The notes beneath the pieces were generated by a model. It had not been told where the DNA came from. It saw only the letters and a program-made list of their open reading frames with translations, and searched no databases. From assembly GCF_006351005.1 (NCBI RefSeq), contig NZ_VENP01000019.1, positions 1 to 58,045 on the forward strand: a DNA stretch of 58,045 nucleotides, given 5' to 3'. The position numbers were made by a program, and so were the translations under genes. This document shows positions 9,165 through 17,365 of this stretch, piece by piece; the first letter of the stretch is position 1, and each line of letters opens with the position of its first letter. Source of the stretch: Miniimonas arenae. Lineage in GTDB: Bacteria; Actinomycetota; Actinomycetes; Actinomycetales; Beutenbergiaceae.

Positions 9165-9737
9165 ATGACGGCAATCGCGGCGGACGACCTCGTGGCGTTG
9201 CGCACATCGGTGACGGATCCGCTCGTCGAGCCGCTGCTGGCCGACCTGGCCCGGGAGTACCGCGCGCGGTACAGCGACGTGCTCACCGAGGACGACCTGC
9301 GCGGGGAGATGGCGCAGTACCCGCCCGAGCAGTTCCTGGCTCCCGGGGGCGTGCTTCTCGTGCTCGTGGAGGAGCGTGCCGGCAGGCGCGCGGTCGTGGC
9401 GGGCGGTGCGTTCCGGCGTCGCACCGAGCCGGAGGCGGGCGACGCCGCGAGGGCCCGCCCCGGGGCGCGCCGGGAGGACGGCACTCCGGCGGTCGCCACC
9501 GCCGAGCTCAAGCGCATCTGGACGCACCCGGAGCACCGCCGCCGCGGCCTGGCTCGGCGGGTGCTGGCCGAGCTGGAGCGCGACGCGTGGGCTGTGGGCT
9601 ACCCCCGCATCTACCTCACGACTGGGCCGCGGCAGCCCGAGGCCGCCGCGCTCTACCGCCGCGCGGGCTACACGCCGCTCTTCGACGTCGAGCACCCGCC
9701 CACCGAGGGTCCGCTCGCGTTCGAGAAGTGGCGCTGA
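9165..9737 (+). CDS. GNAT family N-acetyltransferase
   Basis: Predicted acetyl-CoA-dependent acetyltransferase of 190 residues; substrate unknown. The GNAT core is visible as beta4 ELKRIWTHPEHRRRGLARRVLAELE (acetyl-CoA pyrophosphate loop HRRRGLA) and the C-terminal PRIYLTTGPRQPEAAALYRRAGYTPL motif. Start ATG follows GGAGGTCTGAC. A low-complexity charged insert (about residues 85-105) interrupts the beta3 region. The last 12 codons (TEGPLAFEKWR and stop) are duplicated downstream in a tandem repeat of about 53 bp. Transcribed alone, divergently from the oxidase operon and convergently towards an MFS gene. Confidence 0.85.
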   Translation: MTAIAADDLVALRTSVTDPLVEPLLADLAREYRARYSDVLTEDDLRGEMAQYPPEQFLAPGGVLLVLVEERAGRRAVVAGGAFRRRTEPEAGDAARARPGARREDGTPAVATAELKRIWTHPEHRRRGLARRVLAELERDAWAVGYPRIYLTTGPRQPEAAALYRRAGYTPLFDVEHPPTEGPLAFEKWR

Positions 9738-9896
9738 CGCGCGAGCACCTGCCGACCGAGGGTCCGCTCGCGTTCGAGAAGTGGCGCTGACGCGCGAGCA
9801 CCTGCCGACCGAGGGCAGTTCGCGGTCGGGCCGCGGCGCTGACGCGCGAGCACCTGCCGACCGAGGGCAGCTCGCAGACGGGCCGCGGCGCTGACC
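9699..9896. repeat. 53-bp tandem repeat that copies the GNAT gene 3' end
   Basis: The anchor ACCGAGGG recurs at 9702, 9755, 9808 and 9860, giving periods of 53, 53 and 52 bp. Copies 1 and 2 are nearly identical and include the last GNAT codons and the TGA; copies 3 and 4 have diverged in the middle but keep GCGCTGACGCGCGAG and CACCTGCCGACCGAGGGC. The array fills the space between the GNAT stop and the convergent MFS stop. Confidence 0.9.
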
Positions 9897-9918
9897 GGAA
9901 CCGGAGCTCAGCCGGAGG

Positions 9919-11247
9919 TCAGCCGGCGGACCCGAACGCGAGCGCCGAGGTCCGGTCGCGTGCCGCGCCGAGCGAGGCGCGCCCGGTCGGCACCAGCACG
10001 GCCACGACAGTCGCCACGAGCGTGCCGACGCCGGCCACCACGAGCACGGTCTGCACGCTCCACACGTCGGCGAGTGGCCCGAACACCGCCATGCCCAGCG
10101 GCATCGCCACCGCCATCACGACGCCGAGGAAGCCGAACACGCGGCCCTGCCACTCCGGCTCCACGGTCTCCTGGACCACCGTCATGACGGGCGTGGTGAA
10201 GGCCGGGATCGCGACGCCGACGAGGAACATGCACAGGTAGAAGACGATCAACGACGGCGCGAGGCCCATCCCCACCGTCAGGAGGCCGAACGCGACGGAG
10301 GAGCCGAGCACCAGGGTCACCCGCGCGACCTTGTTGCCCCAGAAGCCGATCGTCGCGCCGGCGAGCATCATCCCGATCGAGAAGGACAGCTCCAGCACCG
10401 TGAGTTTCCACAGCTCCTCCCCGAAGGTCCGCACGATGAGCAGCGGCGTGAGGAACGACGGCGCCGCGGCCAGCACCATGACGACGGCGTTGAGGCCGAG
10501 CAGCCAGCGCACCAGCCGGTGGCCGTTGGTGTAGCGGACCCCGGCGACCAGGTCCGCCACGTAGCTGACCTGCTCGTCGCCCGCGCTGCGGACGACCTTC
10601 CCGACCGGCACGAGCGCGAGCAGGCCGATGCCGATGATCGCGGTCGCGACGTCGATGAAGAAGATCCGCTCGATGGGCATCGCGGCGTACAGCAGGGCCG
10701 CCACGGCCGGTGCGACGAGCATCATCCCGGCCTGGATCGACTGGTTGAGGCCGTTGATCCGCAGCAGCTGGTCCGGGGGCACGATCTGCGGGATCAGCGC
10801 GCCGACGGCGGGCGTCTGGATCCCGGCACCCGTGGAGCGCACGGCCATGGCGACGAAGATGAGCCAGATGTTCGTGCTGCCGTTCAGCATGAGCAGCGCG
10901 AGGACGAGCGTGGCCAGCGCAATCCCGGCGTCGGCTCCCATGGCGAGCAGCTTGCGGTTGTGCCGGTCCGCCCACACCCCGCCGAAGACCGAGACGATCG
11001 CCTGCGGCAGGAAGCCGAAGACGGTCGACAGCGCGAGCAGCGTGCCGTCCTTGGTCTCGAGCGTGATGTACCACATGACCGCGTACTGCACGAGCATCGA
11101 GCCGAACAGGGACACGGTCTGGCCGGACAGGAAGAACGTCACGTCGCGCCGCCACTGCGGCCAGTCCGCGTGGCTCGACGAGGCGTCGAGGTCGGCGGTG
11201 CCGTCGGGCCGGGTCATGGGGTCCATGGTGCGGTAGACCTCTGACAT
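9919..11247 (-). CDS. MFS transporter (enterobactin exporter-like, TIGR00900-type)
   Basis: Twelve-helix exporter of the major facilitator superfamily, 442 residues. Seen: RRDVTFFLSGQTVSLFGSMLVQYAVMWY in the first helix, FGGVWADRHNRKLLAMGAD between helices 2 and 3 (motif A variant), ALIPQIVPPDQLLRINGLNQS (typical of the MFS_3 exporter group) and WQGRVFGFLGVVMAVAMPLG in the second half. MFS_3 members export macrolides or siderophores; no substrate can be assigned. Divergent from a second MFS gene across 50 bp. No regulator adjoins. Confidence 0.9.
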   Translation of the reverse strand: MSEVYRTMDPMTRPDGTADLDASSSHADWPQWRRDVTFFLSGQTVSLFGSMLVQYAVMWYITLETKDGTLLALSTVFGFLPQAIVSVFGGVWADRHNRKLLAMGADAGIALATLVLALLMLNGSTNIWLIFVAMAVRSTGAGIQTPAVGALIPQIVPPDQLLRINGLNQSIQAGMMLVAPAVAALLYAAMPIERIFFIDVATAIIGIGLLALVPVGKVVRSAGDEQVSYVADLVAGVRYTNGHRLVRWLLGLNAVVMVLAAAPSFLTPLLIVRTFGEELWKLTVLELSFSIGMMLAGATIGFWGNKVARVTLVLGSSVAFGLLTVGMGLAPSLIVFYLCMFLVGVAIPAFTTPVMTVVQETVEPEWQGRVFGFLGVVMAVAMPLGMAVFGPLADVWSVQTVLVVAGVGTLVATVVAVLVPTGRASLGAARDRTSALAFGSAG

Positions 11248-11297
11248 CGGGCGAACTCATTGCCGGGCGAGAGGTTGCGGGCGGGCAGAATGACCGG

Positions 11298-12572
11298 GTG
11301 ACGGACGTGACCGCCTGGACGGATGCCCCTGCCGTCCGCCGGGTCCAGCGGCGAACCCTGATCGCCCTCTCCCTCGCCCAGGTCGTCGGCTCGATCGGCG
11401 TCGGCGCGAGCCTCTCGGTCGGCGTGCTGCTCGCGGAGGAGGTGACGGCCTCACCGACGTGGGCCGGTGTCGCCCGCACGGCCTCGACCGTCGGCGCCGC
11501 GCTCGCCGCGCTCCCGCTCGCGATGCTCGCCGTGCGGGCCGGACGCCGCACCGCGCTCGCGACGGGCTGGGCCCTCGCCTCGCTCGGTGCCCTGGCGCTG
11601 GTCGGCGCCGGAACCTGGCTCAACGTGCCGCTGCTCGTGCTCGGCATGCTGCTGTTCGGCGTGGGCAGCGCGGTCGGGCTCCAGTCGCGGTTCGCCGGCA
11701 CCGACGTCGAGCGGCCCGAGCACCGCTCGCGTGCGCTCGCGCTCGTCGTGTGGGCCGGGACGGTGGGCTCGGTGCTCGGCCCGAACCTCGGCCGGCCGGG
11801 CGAGCTCCTGTCGGAGCGGCTGGGCACCCCGCACCTGGTCGGCGCGTTCGTGATCGCCGCCGTCGCGCTCGTGGCCGCGCTCGCCGTCGTGCTCGTCGGT
11901 CTGCGGCCCGACCCCATGCACGTCGCGGCGGCGAACGGCGTCCGGCCCGCGGCCGGCGCGCGCGGCTGGCGCGGGGTTCCGGAGGGTGTGCGGGCGATGC
12001 TCGACGTCGAGCGCTCGCGTCACGCCCTGGTGGCGCTCGTGCTGGCGCACGCGGCGATGGTGCTGCTCATGACGATGACGCCGGTGCACATGCACGACCA
12101 CGGCTGGACCGTGACCTTCGTCGGCCTGGTGATCAGCGGCCACGTGCTGGGGATGTACGCGTTCTCGCCGCTAGTCGGCCTGCTCGCGGACCGGTTCGGT
12201 CGCGCCGTGAGCATCGCGCTGGGCGGGGTGATCCTGCTGGCGAGCGCCGCCGTCGCGATCCTCGCCTCGGGGTCCACCGTCGGGATCAGCGTCTCGCTGT
12301 TCCTGCTCGGCGTGGGCTGGTCGTGCGTCCTCATCCCCGCCGCGGCCGAGGTCTCGGACGGGGCGCCCGACGGCGTGCGCACCCTCGTGCAGGGCGCCTC
12401 CGACACGGTGATGAACGTCGTCGCCGCGGTCGCCGCCGGCCTGTCCGGACCGCTGATGGCGTGGGCCGGCTTCGGCCACCTGGCGTGGCTGGTCGGCGCC
12501 ATGGCGTTCGGCGTGCTCTGGGCCGCGCGGGCGCTGCACCGGGCGGGGGAGGTCCGCGCCGAGGAAGGCTGA
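11298..12572 (+). CDS. MFS transporter
   Basis: Twelve-helix major facilitator of 424 residues, distinct from its divergent neighbour. Helices are clear throughout; the loop FSPLVGLLADRFGRAVSIALGG between helices 8 and 9 is the second-half motif A, and HMHDHGWTVTFVGLVISGH is a family-specific segment. Starts at GTG; the sequence CAGAAT ends 6 nt upstream, consistent with a leaderless transcript, and no good ribosome site is seen. A GTG nine bases downstream is an alternative start. Ends 18 bp from the convergent peptidase gene. Likely drug or small-molecule efflux, substrate unknown. Confidence 0.9.
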   Translation: MTDVTAWTDAPAVRRVQRRTLIALSLAQVVGSIGVGASLSVGVLLAEEVTASPTWAGVARTASTVGAALAALPLAMLAVRAGRRTALATGWALASLGALALVGAGTWLNVPLLVLGMLLFGVGSAVGLQSRFAGTDVERPEHRSRALALVVWAGTVGSVLGPNLGRPGELLSERLGTPHLVGAFVIAAVALVAALAVVLVGLRPDPMHVAAANGVRPAAGARGWRGVPEGVRAMLDVERSRHALVALVLAHAAMVLLMTMTPVHMHDHGWTVTFVGLVISGHVLGMYAFSPLVGLLADRFGRAVSIALGGVILLASAAVAILASGSTVGISVSLFLLGVGWSCVLIPAAAEVSDGAPDGVRTLVQGASDTVMNVVAAVAAGLSGPLMAWAGFGHLAWLVGAMAFGVLWAARALHRAGEVRAEEG

Positions 12573-12590
12573 GTCGCCCTCGGCCCGACC

Positions 12591-14612
12591 TCAGCCCGCC
12601 GCCAGCGCCTCGGGCGCCCCAGCCAGGTGCTCGGCGACGAACGCCAGCTGCGCACGCACCTGGGCGATGCGCTCGTCGTCGGAGTAGGAGCCGTGCCCGG
12701 CCTCGAACCGGTAGACGGCGTGCGCGGGCGCGTCCGGCTCGGCGGCCGAGCGGGCGGCGAGCGCCGCGAGGTAGGTGTCGATCTGCCGGATGGGGCAGCG
12801 CGGGTCGTTCTCGCCCGCGAGCACGAGCACGGGGGCGCGGACCTGGTCGACGTAGGTGATCGGCGAGGAGACCCGGTACTCGTCCGGCACTTCCTGCGGC
12901 GACCCGCCGAACAGCGAGCGGTCGAACGCCTTGAGGCCCTCCATCTCGTCCTCGTACGCCTGCACGTAGTCCGCGACGGGCACGCCGGCGAGTCCGAGCG
13001 TCCACCGCTCGGGCTGCGTGCCGAGGCCGAGCAGCGTGAGGTACCCGCCCCACGACGCGCCCGACAGCACCGACCGCGCGGGGTCGAGCACGCCGTCGGC
13101 CACGAGCGCGGCGTGCACGGCGGCGACGTCGGCGAGCTCGGTGAACCCCACGCGCTCCTCGAGCGCGTCGCGCCAGGCGGAGCCGTAGCCGGTCGAGCCG
13201 CGGTAGTTCACGCACAGCACCGCGAAGCCGTGGTCGACCCAGGCGGCGAGGTCGGGCGCGAACGAGTCCGACTCGTGCCAGGTCGGCCCGCCGTGCACGT
13301 CGACGACGACGGGCAGCGGCTCTCCCTCCGGCGCGTCGGCGGGCCGGCGCAGCAGCGCGTGGATCCGTCCGCCGGGACCGTCCACCCACACGTCCTCGAC
13401 CGGGACCGACGGCGGTGCGGCGGGGCCGGGCGGGGTGACGAGCACGACGCCCTCCGGCCGGGTGGCGGCGTCGTCGGCACCCTTGTCCGCTGACGCGCCC
13501 TGCGGCGCGAACGCCCGGATGCTGCGCGGCTGCGCTGCCGAGGACCACGCGGCCCACAGGCCGCCGTCGGGCCGCACGGTCGCGCCGCTCACCGTCCCGC
13601 TCGCGGGACCGACCGGCACGACGGCGCCGCTCGCCAGCTCGACCCGGTACAGCCGGGTGCGGGCCTCGTGGTCGACGGCGACGAGCAGCGCGCTCGCGTC
13701 CGGGTACCAGTCGGCGTCGGCGACGTCGCCCGGCAGGCCGAGGTCGACGCGGGTCTCCTCGCCCGTGCGCACGTCCCAGACCAGCAGGGCCGGGCTGCCC
13801 TCGCGCTCGTGCGTGACGAGCAGCCGCGTGTCGCCCGCGACGGGGGCGAAGGCGTTCGCACCGAGCCCGCGGCCCGGCCCGTCGAAGAGCTCGGCGACGG
13901 CGTCCGCCCCGACGATCCGCTGGCCGTGCGCGCCGTACCGACGCGTCTCCTCCTTCAGGCGCAGCACGCGCAGCGCCGGATGGCGGGAGTCGCCGTGCTC
14001 GGAGTGCTCGACGGCGAGCAGGGTCGCGTCGTGCGACAGCGCGGCCGGGCTCGCGTCCTCGGCGTGCGCGTAGACCTCGTGGGCGACACCGTCGAGCACG
14101 ACGTGGATGCGGCTGCCGTCGTCGTCGCTCGAGCCGACCACGACGCGGTCGCGCCCGCCGGGGCCGCCGGGGCCGCCGAGCGTGCCGAGCAGGAGGCCAG
14201 AGGAGTAGGCGGGCGGCAGCGGGGTGGGCGTCTCGAGGCCCTCGCCGGGTGCGGCGCCGAACGGCTGGCGGCGCCAGACGCCGCACTCGTCGCCGTCGGA
14301 GTCGTCGAACCACCAGACCCAGGCGCCGTCGGGGGAGATGGTCGCGTCGGTAGTGCCGGCGGGCCGGTCCGTCAGCGGGGTCAGCGTGCCGGTCGCGACG
14401 TCGAGCGAGTGCACCTGGCGCACGCCGTCGGCCGGCGCGATCGCGACGGCGCGGCCGGGCGCGTGCTCGGCCCAGTCCGGCAGCGAGACGGTGGCGGCAC
14501 GGAAGCGGAGCTCCCAGGCCGGGCTGTCGATCGTGCTCTGCGAGAGGGTTTCGGACGTCTGCGAGAGGCTTTCGGTCGGCTGCGAGGTTGCTCCCCCGCC
14601 CGGAGCCGTCAC
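12591..14612 (-). CDS. S9 family peptidase (prolyl oligopeptidase / acylaminoacyl peptidase-like)
   Basis: Serine peptidase that cleaves short peptides, probably cytosolic because no signal peptide is present. In the 673-residue product an N-terminal beta-propeller (about 40-400, with ISPDGAWVWWF and similar blades) precedes an alpha/beta hydrolase domain. The triad is visible: Ser520 in GASWGGY, Asp603 in GENDPRCP and His640 in EAGHGSY. The oxyanion region is VVDVHGGPTWHESD. GTG start overlaps the CopC-gene TGA (GTGA). Odd: residues about 10-28 are a heptad-like repeat (SQ-T-E-S/T-L) encoded by 21-bp repeats related to the intergenic TCGCGA repeat family. The true start could lie after it. 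Confidence 0.9.
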   Translation of the reverse strand: MTAPGGGATSQPTESLSQTSETLSQSTIDSPAWELRFRAATVSLPDWAEHAPGRAVAIAPADGVRQVHSLDVATGTLTPLTDRPAGTTDATISPDGAWVWWFDDSDGDECGVWRRQPFGAAPGEGLETPTPLPPAYSSGLLLGTLGGPGGPGGRDRVVVGSSDDDGSRIHVVLDGVAHEVYAHAEDASPAALSHDATLLAVEHSEHGDSRHPALRVLRLKEETRRYGAHGQRIVGADAVAELFDGPGRGLGANAFAPVAGDTRLLVTHEREGSPALLVWDVRTGEETRVDLGLPGDVADADWYPDASALLVAVDHEARTRLYRVELASGAVVPVGPASGTVSGATVRPDGGLWAAWSSAAQPRSIRAFAPQGASADKGADDAATRPEGVVLVTPPGPAAPPSVPVEDVWVDGPGGRIHALLRRPADAPEGEPLPVVVDVHGGPTWHESDSFAPDLAAWVDHGFAVLCVNYRGSTGYGSAWRDALEERVGFTELADVAAVHAALVADGVLDPARSVLSGASWGGYLTLLGLGTQPERWTLGLAGVPVADYVQAYEDEMEGLKAFDRSLFGGSPQEVPDEYRVSSPITYVDQVRAPVLVLAGENDPRCPIRQIDTYLAALAARSAAEPDAPAHAVYRFEAGHGSYSDDERIAQVRAQLAFVAEHLAGAPEALAAG
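14538..14589. repeat. 21-bp in-frame repeat inside the peptidase gene start
   Basis: On the plus strand CTGCGAGAGG occurs at 14538 and 14559 and CTGCGAGG at 14580, a strict 21-bp period with TTTCGG between units. The sequence resembles the 22-bp intergenic arrays (CCTTTCGCGAGAGG units) but the period is a multiple of three, so the coding frame is kept. Confidence 0.75.
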
Positions 14613-15265
14613 TCGCCGAGCCGCGAGCCGCGGCGCAGGCGCATGAGGACGGCGACGATCGACCCGACGATCCCGACCGCGATGACGCCGATCGCCCAGC
14701 CCGGCAGGCCAGAGACGCCCGACGGCGCGGGGCTCGCCGTCGACTCGGCCGAGGCCGACGACTCGGCCGACGCGGTGGGTGAGGGTGCCGCGGTGGTGGG
14801 CTGCGCCGTCGTCGGCTCCGTGGTGGGCTCGGCCGTGGGCGACGGCGCGGGGACGTCGAGCGTGAAGGCGAAGGTGCCGTCGATGGGGTGACCGTCGGAC
14901 GACGTCACGCGCCACGCGACGGCGTAGCTGCCCGAGGGGAGGTCCGCGGCGAGCGGGACGATCAGGTCCGTGCCCGAGACCTGTGGGTCACCGCTGCGCG
15001 CCTCGCCGGCCGGACCCGTGACGGTGATCTCGACGCCGATCGGCGCGATCTCGTCGCTGTAGGTCAGGACGAGCTGCGTCGGCGCGGTGGTGAGGGTCTC
15101 GCCGTCGGCGGGGGTGGAGGTGAGGAGGCGGTCGTGCGCCAGCGCCGGGCCCGCGATCGAGCCCAGCAGGAGGACGAGGGCGGCGACAGCGCCCGCGCGC
15201 GTGAGCGACCGCCTGCGGGCTGGGACGATCGAGCGGGACGTGGACGTGCGGGCGCGCAGGGGCAC
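14609..15265 (-). CDS. CopC-domain copper resistance protein, membrane-anchored
   Basis: Extracytoplasmic copper-binding protein of the CopC/YcnJ N-terminal type, 218 residues. A signal peptide ends at GPALA, exposing an N-terminal His (AHDRL), one Cu(II) ligand of CopC; a second conserved segment SSDGHPIDGTFAF supplies another His. A Ser/Thr/Ala/Glu-rich linker (about 130-185) leads to one C-terminal membrane helix (GWAIGVIAVGIVGSIVAVLM) and a basic tail. Start GTG at 15265 chosen because AAGGAAC sits just upstream; an ATG 33 bases earlier lacks a site. No CopD domain is fused or adjacent. It overlaps the peptidase gene, so the two are co-translated, an unusual pairing. Confidence 0.88.
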   Translation of the reverse strand: MPLRARTSTSRSIVPARRRSLTRAGAVAALVLLLGSIAGPALAHDRLLTSTPADGETLTTAPTQLVLTYSDEIAPIGVEITVTGPAGEARSGDPQVSGTDLIVPLAADLPSGSYAVAWRVTSSDGHPIDGTFAFTLDVPAPSPTAEPTTEPTTAQPTTAAPSPTASAESSASAESTASPAPSGVSGLPGWAIGVIAVGIVGSIVAVLMRLRRGSRLGE

Positions 15266-15313
15266 AGCGAGTTCCTTCCGAAGGGCTTCGGTCCCCATCG
15301 TACGAACCGGACG

Positions 15314-15327
15314 GGCCGGATCCGGCC
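15314..15327. promoter_or_regulatory. 14-bp perfect palindrome in the copC / FNT divergent promoter
   Basis: GGCCGGATCCGGCC is a perfect dyad located between the divergent CopC-domain gene and the formate/nitrite transporter gene. It is a candidate operator by position and symmetry only; the binding protein is not known and chance is possible in such GC-rich DNA. Confidence 0.35.
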
Positions 15328-15374
15328 GTTCGGAATCCTGCCCGAACCGGGCGCGGTGTGGGAACGTGGGCGCC

Positions 15375-16232
15375 ATGGCGGACGCGGCTGGCCTCTTCCC
15401 GGGGAAGCAGTTCATTTCCACGGTGCTCGAGGCGCTCGACACGAAGACCGCGATGAGCGGCGAGATCGCCCGGCGCTACCTCATGCGCGCGGGCATGGCG
15501 GGCATCGTCATCGGGATCATGTACGGCACGAACTACGCCGTCATCGCGGCGTTCGGCAACGTCGGCCTGGGGGACTGGACGGCGATCGGGCGGATGGTCG
15601 GGGCGCTGCTGTTCGGGTTCGCGCTCGTCTTCATCTACTACACCAAGTCCGAGCTGCTGACGTCGAACATGATGATCGTCGCGATCGGCGCCTACCACCA
15701 CCGCACCAGCACGATGAAGGCGCTGCGGATCCTCGGCCTGTGCTATCTCGGCAACGCGCTCGGCGGGCTGCTCGTCGCCATCCTGCTGCGGTTCTCGACC
15801 GTCTCCTCGAGCGCGGTCGGGGACCAGATGAGCGCCGCCGTCGACCACAAGCTGTCGTACCTGTCCGAGGGCTTGGCGGGCTGGGGCGACCTGTTCGTGC
15901 GGGCCGTGCTGTGCAACTTCATGATCAACCTGGCGATGCTGCTGGTCTACAACGGCCTCCTCAAGGAGGACGTGATGAAGAGCCTCGTGATGATCATGAG
16001 CGTCTTCATCTTCGCGTTCCTCGGGTTCGAGCACTCGGTCGCGAACACCGTGCTGTTCCTCATGGTCGGCCTGCGGGAGGGCATCGACGTGGGGCTCGCG
16101 CTGGGGAACATCGCGATCGCGCTTGTGGGCAACTTCGTGGGCGGCGGCCTGCTGATCGGGCTGTACTACGCGTACGTCAACGACGACGCGCAGTACCTGC
16201 GGCGGCAGGCCGGGCCGGACGACGGGGCCTGA
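15375..16232 (+). CDS. formate/nitrite transporter family channel (FocA/NirC)
   Basis: Pentameric membrane channel for formate, nitrite or related small anions; 285 residues with the six-helix FNT fold. Family marks: FYYTKSELLTSN-like segment (IYYTKSELLTSNMM), CNFMINLAMLL, FLGFEHSVANTVLF (FNT signature FEHxVAN) and the C-terminal GNFVGGGLLIGLYYAYVN. Six hydrophobic segments fit the family. Formate versus nitrite cannot be decided. Divergent from the CopC gene. Followed by a strong hairpin. Confidence 0.93.
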   Translation: MADAAGLFPGKQFISTVLEALDTKTAMSGEIARRYLMRAGMAGIVIGIMYGTNYAVIAAFGNVGLGDWTAIGRMVGALLFGFALVFIYYTKSELLTSNMMIVAIGAYHHRTSTMKALRILGLCYLGNALGGLLVAILLRFSTVSSSAVGDQMSAAVDHKLSYLSEGLAGWGDLFVRAVLCNFMINLAMLLVYNGLLKEDVMKSLVMIMSVFIFAFLGFEHSVANTVLFLMVGLREGIDVGLALGNIAIALVGNFVGGGLLIGLYYAYVNDDAQYLRRQAGPDDGA

Positions 16233-16693
<461 letters not shown>

Positions 16694-16741
16694 AACCCGC
16701 CTCGCGACGGGGGACTCGGCCCGCGAACGGGCCGCGGACCA

Positions 16742-16747
16742 GAATAG
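16742..16747 (-). promoter_or_regulatory. -10 box of tRNA-Pro
   Basis: TATTCT on the minus strand, 48 nt before the mature tRNA. A UUCG-type hairpin (GGCCCG-TTCG-CGGGCC, 16718-16733) lies in the leader. No clear -35 element. Confidence 0.35.
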
Positions 16748-16790
16748 CCCGACTCCGGCCCGGATCACGAATCGGCGCGTCCTTCGGCGC

Positions 16791-16806
16791 GGTGACCGGC
16801 ATCACG
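16791..16806 (+). promoter_or_regulatory. candidate CRP/GlxR site upstream of mgsA
   Basis: GGTGACCGGCATCACG contains GTGA-N6-TCAC, the core of the CRP/GlxR consensus TGTGA-N6-TCACA. It lies about 100 bp before the mgsA ATG. TCACGCC-like direct repeats follow at 16815 and 16826. Confidence 0.45.
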
Positions 16807-16903
16807 CCCGATCGTCACGCCGCCTTCACGCCCCTCACAGGCGACAGCCAGGTCGAGGCCGCACGGTGGAGTGGTCCAGATCCCCCATGGAACGAGGTGA
16901 GAG

Positions 16904-17344
16904 ATGTCCGCCGTGCACCACATCGCGATGGTCGCCCACGACAACAAGAAGGTCGAGCTCCTGCGCTGGGCCGAGTTCAACCGGGGCACGCTCGCCCGGC
17001 ACTTCCTGTACGCCACCGGCACCACCGGCACGATGCTCCAGTACGAGCTCGGCCTTCCGGTCACGCGGCTGCTGTCCGGCCCCGTCGGCGGGGACCAGCA
17101 GATCGGCGCGCGCATCGCGCAGGGCGAGATCGACATGCTGATCTTCTTCTGGGACCCGCTCGAGCCCCAGCCGCACGACCCCGACGTCAAGGCCCTGCTC
17201 CGGCTCGGCGCCGTCTGGAACGTGCCCATGGCCTGCAACGTCGCCACCGCCGACCTGCTGATCTCCTCGCCGATGCTCGAGGAGGAGTGGACGTCGCGCC
17301 CCGAGATCTCCGCGCGGGAGTGGGCGGGCGAGGTCGTCGGCTGA
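16904..17344 (+). CDS. mgsA: methylglyoxal synthase
   Basis: Converts dihydroxyacetone phosphate to methylglyoxal and phosphate, opening the bypass of lower glycolysis. The 146-residue protein matches the E. coli enzyme closely: AHDNKK (H12, D13), [11 protein letters not shown] phosphate-binding loop, [12 protein letters not shown] with the catalytic Asp64, FFWDPL (Asp84) and [12 protein letters not shown] (His91, Asp94). Length is normal. ATG follows GAGGTGAG. A candidate CRP site lies upstream. It ends 21 bp from the convergent metallophosphoesterase gene. Confidence 0.97.
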   Translation: MSAVHHIAMVAHDNKKVELLRWAEFNRGTLARHFLYATGTTGTMLQYELGLPVTRLLSGPVGGDQQIGARIAQGEIDMLIFFWDPLEPQPHDPDVKALLRLGAVWNVPMACNVATADLLISSPMLEEEWTSRPEISAREWAGEVVG

Positions 17345-17365
17345 GCGCCGCCTGCGCGCCCGGCG

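Noticed and set aside
9738-9918. Extension of the GNAT protein or a small gene in the repeat
   Set aside because: Each repeat copy retains or flanks a stop codon and there is no start with a ribosome site; the sequence is explained by tandem duplication.
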